64,000 nucleotides of DNA from Sceloporus undulatus (Eukaryota > Chordata > Lepidosauria > Squamata > Phrynosomatidae). Of this stretch, positions 57,661 to 64,000 are shown in pieces. The notes below the pieces were generated by a model that saw nothing but the letters and a program-made list of their open reading frames with translations, searched no databases and was not told the DNA's origin. Location of the stretch: the NCBI RefSeq assembly GCF_019175285.1, contig NC_056529.1, positions 20,305,907 to 20,369,906 on the forward strand, read 5' to 3'. The position numbers were made by a program, and so were the translations under genes. The first letter of the stretch is position 1; the number at the start of each line of letters is the position of its first letter.

Positions 57661-58116
57661 ACAGCCGGCCCTCTGCACTTGTTGCTTTGGCTTTTGCAGA
57701 TTTGATTATTTGGTGGGTGTCTGGGTTTATGGGGCATTGTATTTTATTGTATTTTAATATTGTTGTAAGCTGCCTCAATCTCATTGTAGAGGCAGGGTAT
57801 AAATAAATGTATTATTATTATTATTTGCAGATTTAATTCCACTTGTTCTCTTTAAGTATCTCTAGGTCCTTCAGCTGGAAGCTGCACATAAAGTTACGCT
57901 GAAGGACTAGAGATTCCTACAGAGAACACCTCTCTAGGCATTTTTAGGCCCTCTGGTGTGATTCTGTGGTCAGGTTTAGGCTGCTGTTGACCATAGAGTT
58001 GCACTGGAGGACCTAGAGATTCTTACTCTCAGGTTAAAAATACTCAGTGTTTTTTTATTTGTGGTTTTATAGGGGTCTTGTGCCCCTAATCTCAGCAAAT
58101 ATGGAGGTTCCCCTGT
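57661..58116 (+). mobile_element. Tigger-like hairpin MITE with nested L2-tailed insert
   Basis: Ends 'ggccctctgcacttgttgct' and 'gcaaatatggaggttcccct'. Inner alternating 'ctctaggtccttcagctgg' / 'gaaggactagagattcc' blocks. An L2-tailed sequence (57708-57823) interrupts the left end. Confidence 0.65.
57708..57823 (+). mobile_element. Short L2-tailed insert
   Basis: 'gttgtaagctgcctcaatc', 'gggtataaataaatg' and (ATT)n. Flanked by a 15-bp near-perfect duplication TTTGCAGATTTGATT / TTTGCAGATTTAATT (57693-57707 and 57824-57838). Confidence 0.75.
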
Positions 58117-58389
58117 ATTCAGAGGTCACTGTTCTGGCCGTGCAACAAAATACAACAAAATCTAGTGATGCTCTACTGAACCAACTAAAATGCACAATAG
58201 ACATGTTGCAAGCTTTCGAAGCTTCCCTGGCTTCACCATCAGGCAATGACATAAAAAAATCATATACAAGAAGAAAAGTGATGATGTTAGAGTGAATAAA
58301 ATTCCTCATCCGTTAGCAGCAGCAAAGTAACTTCCATTGACATCCATGGATTTGAAATTTTATTGTCTTTTACTGTCCTTTCTTCCCAG

Positions 58390-58450
58390 TCCTTGGCGAT
58401 CTGAACCTTGGTCTCCAGAGCCATAGTCCAATGCTCAAACCACTACACCA
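58390..58450 (-). mobile_element. tRNA-type SINE head fragment, reverse
   Basis: 'ggtctccagagccatagtcc' and 'ctcaaaccactacaccatac' only. Confidence 0.65.
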
Positions 58451-58611
58451 TACATTTCTGTGGAACCAGTTCCCTAGAAAGGTGCTGGATATAGACTTTC
58501 TCTGGATATATGAGAAAGTACCTTGGACAGCTACCTGCTGAGGATGCTGGAGCTGGAGTTCCTGCACAGAGTAGTCAATTGGACTTAATCTCTTCCAACT
58601 CTATGCTTCTA

Positions 58612-58820
58612 TGGTCTAATCTGCACTGCAGAAATAATGCAGTTTGACACCACGTAAACTGCCATGGCTCCATGTTCTGGAATCCTTGGATTTTGTAGTT
58701 TGCTGTGGCCCCAGGGCTCTCTTGACGGAGAAGGCTAAATATCTCACCAAACCAAAATTCTATAGCATTGAGCCAGTTAAGGCTCAAACTGTATTGTTAC
58801 TGCAATGCATAGTCAGCCTA
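58612..58820. mobile_element. Palindromic hAT-like MITE
   Basis: 'cactgcagaaataatgcagt' on the left, 'aaactgtattgttactgcaa' on the right. Core 'ggaatccttggattttgtag'. Confidence 0.75.
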
Positions 58821-58867
58821 GGATGTGAGCAAGGATGCTTATTTTGGAAGCATTCTGTTTCTGAATA

Positions 58868-59055
58868 ACTTGAAGAAATAAAGCAGATTGATACCACTTT
58901 ATCTTCCGTGGCTCCATCCTATCCGGGGATCTGTAGTTTGTTGCAGCACCGGAGAAGGCGAAGTATCTCGCCAAATTCCAAAACTCTACAGCATGGAGCC
59001 ACGGCAGTTGAAGCAGTGCCGAACTGCATTATTTCCACAGTGCAGATCAGACCTT
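58868..59055. mobile_element. Palindromic hAT-like MITE
   Basis: 'gaaataaagcagattgatac' and 'gccgaactgcattatttcca' arms around 'ggatctgtagtttgttgcag'. Confidence 0.75.
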
Positions 59056-59059
59056 TGAA

Positions 59060-59870
59060 TCTATGTTTTTTTTCCCTTCCCTTATTGTCCCCCAGAGGAT
59101 GCATTTTGGTGAAGATTTACCTCGATTCAGATGTTTGACTCTTTGCTACCTCCTCTTCTTTTCCTGCCTTTGTGACCCACCAGCAACGTGTGGGAATGAC
59201 TCACTTGGTGCTTGTGGCAAGTCCACGCTTTTTTAAAACACTTCTATTTTGGTGGTTGCTGTCAAAAGCAACAAGAGCAGTGGAAATCCAGGGAACTGGG
59301 TAGAGGGAGGCCTGGAAAGCAACATGTACCTCTCAAGAGATGCTTTAGTATATCTGATCACTGAAAAAAGTCCCTTTTGGGGACATCCAAAATACATGCA
59401 CCTGGATGACAGCTGCTGAGATGGATGCAAAAACAGCAGCCGGTTGCATGGCCTTCGGACTTCAGATTTGATGTTCAAAGTGCTGCAGCTGCTATTCCTT
59501 GCAAAGAAGCAATGCGACGTAATAACATTCAGGTTTCTTTGATGGAGGCGGGAAAATTCAATGGTCTTGGCGGGCAAAATGTTGGCATCCTCTTCTGAAA
59601 CCTGTCTGGATTTTCATGGGACCAATCATTCTCCATGGTGCAAAACAGTCCCTTATTTCTATAGGGGATGGAAAAGTCCATGAGAACACACCACGGTTTG
59701 CTTTCCAGGGCTTTTGGGTCAAGACGGGCAACTTGCTGACTTGAAATGCAAAGAAATTTGGAATGAGATGTAATATATCTATGGCAAGGGGAGGAAGAAA
59801 TATCCTGGCCTCTAAATCCTAGGTAGCTTTTACTGTATCAATCGGACTTCATGGGGAGATATAAGGGACC
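59060..59870. other. Intergenic, nothing recognised
   Basis: Unique sequence. A 114-codon open frame (59233-59577, -) has no family likeness. Confidence 0.4.
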
Positions 59871-59871
59871 A

Positions 59872-59945
59872 GGGGTGTATCCGCACAACACAACTGCAGC
59901 ACTATGATTCCACTTTAACTGCTGTGGCTTCTACCTGTGAAACTT
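59872..59945 (+). mobile_element. hAT-like MITE left-end fragment
   Basis: 'atccgcacaacacaactgca' and 'gattccactttaactgctgt' only. Confidence 0.45.
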
Positions 59946-59969
59946 AGAGGCACTTAGAATTGGGGAAAA

Positions 59970-60310
59970 GATGGCATTTCATAAATCTAAGTCGACTTAT
60001 CTGTGGGTCAATGTCAGCATTGTATTTTAATTCCTGCTTAAAGAGGAACCATCCCCTGGTGAAAGGCAAGAGCATAGTCTGTCCAGGAAGCACTGACCCC
60101 TTTCTATTCTCTCTTCCTTTAATGCGAACGCAAACAGTTATGTCTACTGGGATTTTGCAAGTTTGTTGGCATTGTTTTCCTTTGCTTCATGAACCTACGT
60201 TTTATTCTCAGTGTATCCATGGGTCATTCCAAAATCCGTATTTTTGGCCCTAAAACCTGCCCTCGACTTATACATGAGATTGACTTATAGCCAAGTATAT
60301 ATGGTATGTG
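59970..60310 (-). mobile_element. Unnamed DNA MITE ('cgactataagtcaac' family), reverse
   Basis: 'aagtcgacttatctgtgggt', then 'ccctcgacttatacatgaga' and 'ttgacttatagccaagtata'. Reverse of 34.02 kb. Confidence 0.6.
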
Positions 60311-60401
60311 TAAAAGGTATATACGAGACATAAATGAATTTCACATTTACGCTTGGGTCTCATCACCAAGATATCTCATTCTGTAGATGCAAATATGGGC
60401 C

Positions 60402-60608
60402 AGCATGGTGTAGTGGTTTGAGTGTTGGACATTGAGAGACGAGGGTTCAAATCCTGGCTCAGCCATGGAAACCCGCTGGGTGACCTTGGCCAAGTCACAC
60501 TCTCTCAGCCTCAGAGGGATGTCAAACCCGCTCTGAAGAAACTGGCCAAGAAAACCCTATGATAGGGTCTCTGCATGCCAGGAATGACTTGAAGGTGCAC
60601 AACGACAA
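60402..60608 (+). mobile_element. Full-length tRNA-type SINE
   Basis: The head has an A box 'ggtgtagtggtttgagtgtt' and B box 'gggttcaaatcc'. The body is 'gggtgaccttggccaagtca' and the tail 'gacttgaaggtgcacaac'. It is the best preserved tRNA-derived head in the window. Confidence 0.9.
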
Positions 60609-60625
60609 AATATGCAAATACACTA

Positions 60626-60986
60626 ATCCCTCCATATTTGGGCATTTGATATTTGTGGATCTGATTTTTCACAGATTTGATTAATATGTTTCCTCTAGGA
60701 ATATCTTGGTCCTCCAGTGCAACTCTATGGTCAACCTAAACTCAAAGTTGCACTGAAAGACCTAGAGATTCCTAGAGAGAATACTCTACTAGACCTTTGT
60801 AGCTTCTCTAGTGCAGTTCTATGGTCAGTGTCTGTTGGATGTTGACCACAGAGTTGCCCTGGAGGACCTAGAGATTCCTAGAGAGGGGTCCTCTCAAGTA
60901 AAAATATGGTGTTTTTGTTATTTGCGGGTTTTCCATATTCACAAGGGTCTTGTCCCCCTAACCCTAGTGAATATGGAGGGACAAGT
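60626..60986 (+). mobile_element. Tigger-like hairpin MITE, near complete
   Basis: Left end TCCCTCCATATTTG and right end GAATATGGAGGGA are inverted. Two hairpin blocks lie inside: 'ggtcctccagtgcaactcta' with 'gcactgaaagacctagagat', and 'ctctagtgcagttctatggt' with 'gccctggaggacctagagat'. Confidence 0.7.
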
Positions 60987-61426
60987 GCATTCCAAAATCT
61001 AAAACAGTGCTGATCCCAAGCATTTCAGATAACGGAAACCCAACCTGTCTAGAGCTGCCGCCTGAAGCAAATGATCAGAAAACAACAGATGCTGCATCTC
61101 TTGTGTTCTTCCAGTCCTCTTCATCTTGCGCTCCTTGTATTACCTTCCCCTCCCTTCCCCTGTTGCTAATTGCTGTCCATAATCTTTCATCCCAGTATCA
61201 AATGCTGGAGGAGAACTTCCCTTTGGGACCAAGCCATCCATCAGCAGCTGGTGCTAGAATCAAAATTGGCCCCCGCTTCTCCATCCGTTGCCGCGCAAAA
61301 AACGCACAGGATCTGTGCAACCTGCTGATAGCACCAGGATGGGAATTGTGTGGTTCATGGGCCACATACTGCCCTTTGCAGGGGTGCAATATGGCCCTGA
61401 GACCACTGCTGCCTTCCAATCTCTTG

Positions 61427-61545
61427 ACTGCATCTGCGCTGCGGAAATAATTCAACTTGATGCTGCTTTAACGGCTATGGCTCCATCCTATGGAATCCTG
61501 GGATTTGTAGTTTGCTGTGGCCCCAGAGGCAGCTTACAACATCGA
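61427..61545 (+). mobile_element. hAT-like MITE, left half
   Basis: 'ctgcgctgcggaaataattc' and 'ggaatcctgggatttgtagt'. The right arm is missing. Confidence 0.65.
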
Positions 61546-61619
61546 GTAAAACATAGGTGTTTTTTTTACAAAGCCTGCCCTTAAATCGTTTATACCACAA
61601 TTCTCAAAGTGAAAAGGAT

Positions 61620-61690
61620 GCTGTTGTTGTTGTTGTTGTTGTTGTTGTTGTGTGCCTTCAAGCCATCAAGCCCATAACCAACAGCTTTCG
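61620..61690 (-). mobile_element. tRNA-type SINE tail with (GTT)n
   Basis: (GTT)n at 61622-61650 followed by 'tgtgccttcaagccatcaag'. Confidence 0.65.
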
Positions 61691-61694
61691 ATGG

Positions 61695-62215
61695 TGCATT
61701 TTTTCTCTGAAGGCGTTTCCAAAGTTATGCCAGATAATCCATTTAAAATATCACTCGCTTTCTCATAATCTCACAACCGGTGCGTCCCAAGTAGAAAACA
61801 ACATTACCGACGCCCGCTAAACATGATTACTTTATCATTCTGACTGTTGCTAAACATTCTGTGCAGCAATGGATTTTGTTTTATTGGCTTTTCGGGGGAA
61901 CCTTGGAGCACCGTTCCTTCTCAGCTCTGTTTCCTCTGGGGAAGCTTTTCCAGAGCTTGGGGAAGTTACTTTTTTGCTCTGCAGTAATGTAAGGAATCCA
62001 ACACCAAAAAGAAATGGGAAGGAAAGAGTGAAGAATGCAAGAGTGAAAGAACGAATGAAAGACAGAAGAAAAGAGGGATAGGGGTAAGGATGAAAGAAAA
62101 CAAGGGTGACATTGAAATTGAACTGAGGTATAGAAGGTTATTTTGGAATTTGTAATTGCTAATGGTTAACTGAGGATGTATGTATTGAAGGTATATATTG
62201 AAGTATTAAAATAAA
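61695..62215. other. Intergenic, nothing recognised
   Basis: Unique sequence with a GAAAGA-rich stretch at about 62040-62100. Confidence 0.4.
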
Positions 62216-62219
62216 AGTC

Positions 62220-62460
62220 CACATTTCTCTCTCCTCCTTCCGCTTTCCTCCTTCGACTTTATCTTACTTCACTTGCTGCAGATGCTTTAAAAATGCCCCT
62301 GTTTTTCTGTCCTCCCTCCACTTTCCTCCTTTATCTTCAGCTTCCTTCAATTGCTGTGGCTGCTTTGAAAATGCCTCCATTTTCCTGTCGTCTTTCCATA
62401 TTCCTCCTTTGTCCTTAGCTTACTTCCATTGCTGCAAACTGAGTTCAAAGTGCAAAAAGT
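62220..62460. repeat. Three-copy, about 85-bp minisatellite
   Basis: 'ctttcctcctt.gactttatct' / 'ctttcctcctttatcttcag' / 'tattcctcctttgtccttag', each followed by 'cttcaattgctg...tgctttgaaaatgcc'-type sequence. Copies start near 62240, 62329 and 62398. Confidence 0.7.
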
Positions 62461-62504
62461 CCTTTGGGGGAAGAGGATAGGAGGATAGCAGAATCTTACC
62501 CTTC

Positions 62505-62675
62505 CCAGTTGGCTCAGGCAAAAGCAAACCGCTGCAGCATTCTCTAGCTTGCCTGTTCTTCCTCATTAATAACTTTGGCCATCTTGACCACTATTTGACG
62601 TTTGTTGGCCACATCTGTCACCTGTGAAATGTGGGTGGGTGTGTTGGTTTGCTTTTGCCTGAGTCTGCTGGGAAG
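62505..62675. repeat. Inverted repeat, possible MITE
   Basis: 'ggctcaggcaaaagcaaacc' on the left and 'ggtttgcttttgcctgagtc' on the right, about 110 bp apart. Class unknown. Confidence 0.55.
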
Positions 62676-62789
62676 TTTACTCTGCCTTCTCCTCTCCTTT
62701 CCTTCCTGCAGAGTTAATATGATTGCAAAAGACTTTTCTCATTCATAATTGTGTCCGTCTTGGCCACAGTCTAATGTCCGTTGGCCACA

Positions 62790-63680
62790 CACATCCGGGT
62801 GTTCATCTGAGAGATGCTGGCCTTGCTATATCCCTTCCAAGAGAGTCAAAATCCATCCTCTTCTTGAGCTGCATAGCCCTCCCTGGTTGTCTTGGTCTGG
62901 ATCAACTCCTTCATCTTGCCGGCTGCCGCAGCTGAGCCTCTTGCTTTCTTTGTGGGAACGGACGCTATTTTTATCTGGCTAAGGAAGATCAGATTTGCAG
63001 TAATTGGCTGGATAAACAGACGCACTCTGTGCAAACCAAGTTAATGGGAGACGTTGGGTGTCCAGCAAAGGCACTTCACCAGTGCTCTACCCAAAGCCTA
63101 GGCTCATTGGCAACGGTCATGAATGTAACCTATCCATTAAAGACTCTATGCATGCCCCACCACTCATCTTTTTGCCTCCTTCCATGCATGCAAATGCCAT
63201 GCCTTCGTCAGAGGCAAGTATAAAGCATTTCTGGACCACGGCTAAAGCTCTTAGCAAAATGGTATTAAAGCCAAACACGTGCATGAATTTCTCTTTCCAG
63301 TTCACCCAGGTCCTGACCTTTATTGACCTGAGACTTCCATTCATGGGAAAAGCCTCGGTGTGGATTCCTGCCATTTCCAGGTATCCTGAAAACTGTTCTT
63401 CAACAGATACTTACTCAACGCGGAATTTGGGCTCCTTCATAGAGAGCAAGGACATGCCAGGTCTCAGAGGAAGAGACTGTATGGCTGCAATGGAGAACTG
63501 ACATTGTATTACCTTTGTTCCTCTCGTCTCTCTGAAGTTTCTGTCTGCTTAAATACTGCATTTCGAACATTGCAAATAAGATGCTTGAAGCAGGGCTTTG
63601 TGCTCTGAAGTTCAAATCCAACGTTGTTTGGTGGGAAAATGCTGCAAGACAAGGGGCATCAACCAAAGCAGTCTAAAGGA
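62790..63680. other. Intergenic, nothing recognised
   Basis: Unique sequence. Overlapping 147- and 85-codon open frames (63058-63501) have no family likeness. Confidence 0.4.
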
Positions 63681-63682
63681 GC

Positions 63683-64000
63683 AGCTACACTGTAGAAATA
63701 ATCCAGTTTGACACCACTTGGGCTTCATTCCCACTACCTTTTAAACTGGATTGCAATTCAGTGTGAACCAGTTTAAATGACCCTGGTTCACACTTGAACC
63801 GAATCGCTGAAGCGATTCAGACACGGGGGCCATGTGCTAGACCCATTTAACCCACGTCTTTTTGACGCTGATGTTTTCTGCATCTTTTTGGATACATCAA
63901 TTCTGCGCAAGAGTGAACCAGATGTGGATCGGAATCGATTTAAATTTGCCCTTCGGCCGGCTGGAGTGGGTCCATTTTGAACCGATTCACTCCTGAGTGT
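63683..64000 (+). mobile_element. hAT-like MITE end interrupted by a second element running off the window
   Basis: 'acactgtagaaataatccag' and 'tttgacaccactt' (to 63719) are followed directly by GGGCTTCATTCCCACTACC, which looks like the terminus of a different MITE with 'aagcgattcagacacggggg' inside. Its far end is outside. Confidence 0.5.

Noticed and set aside
60402-60475. tRNA gene at the SINE head
   Set aside because: A and B boxes are recognisable but the stems do not pair into a cloverleaf. It is the head of a SINE.
61007-61450. 147-codon plus-strand frame
   Set aside because: It begins in a Tigger-like repeat fragment and shows no family likeness or splice pattern.

Overview
The window looks like a squamate reptile genome, most probably an iguanian-type lizard. 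The evidence is a Bov-B (RTE) LINE fragment, many tRNA-headed SINEs that share its (AAC)n-type tail (Sauria-SINE-like), 5S-rRNA-headed SINEs, L2 and CR1 LINE fragments, hAT, Harbinger and Tigger-like MITEs, and a SPIN hAT element with perfect 8-bp target duplications. The host genes are vertebrate and sit in the order and orientation I know from human 16q24.2. Species cannot be fixed from the sequence alone.

Layout. 1-3.2 kb holds Tigger-like and hAT repeats, a large GATA/GACA/TA/CA microsatellite block and one intact elongator tRNA-Met(CAT) gene at 1211-1283. 3.2-3.9 kb is a GC-rich promoter with a full CRE and five NRF1-like sites, part of it tandemly duplicated. MAP1LC3B (LC3B, + strand) follows, with four coding exons between 3897 and 10958 encoding a complete 125-residue ATG8-family protein that ends in the ATG4-cleavable Gly120 plus five residues. 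Its 3' end converges on ZCCHC14 (- strand), whose 13 coding exons run from 46917 down to 16639 and encode a complete protein of 1,077 residues. That protein has a conserved N-terminal region, a PX-like region, a SAM domain, a long low-complexity region and a C-terminal CCHC zinc knuckle. All exon junctions keep frame and have GT/AG ends.

46.9-49.15 kb is the ZCCHC14 CpG island. It contains a purine-rich minisatellite of about 12 units with a C-run/A-rich/G-run palindrome in each unit (47.17-48.0 kb), a duplicated inverted-CCAAT cassette, and three RFX X-box palindromes within 130 bp. From 49.15 kb to the end I recognise no host exon. This tract is a repeat graveyard: a Bov-B fragment broken by a 50-bp tandem repeat and a 10-N gap, CR1, paired SINEs, a 109-bp tandem array made of Tigger-like ends, 5S SINEs, and a Harbinger MITE nested in a SINE.

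The genes are not an operon. LC3B conjugates to phosphatidylethanolamine on autophagosomes. ZCCHC14 is an RNA-binding adaptor known to recruit TENT4 nucleotidyltransferases to stem-loop RNAs. The best candidates for undescribed structure are the triple X-box plus CCAAT arrangement, the purine minisatellite at the ZCCHC14 promoter, the duplicated NRF1 cassette at LC3B, and the nested or tandem transposon structures. I found no prokaryote-like defence system, CRISPR array, LTR element or endogenous virus.
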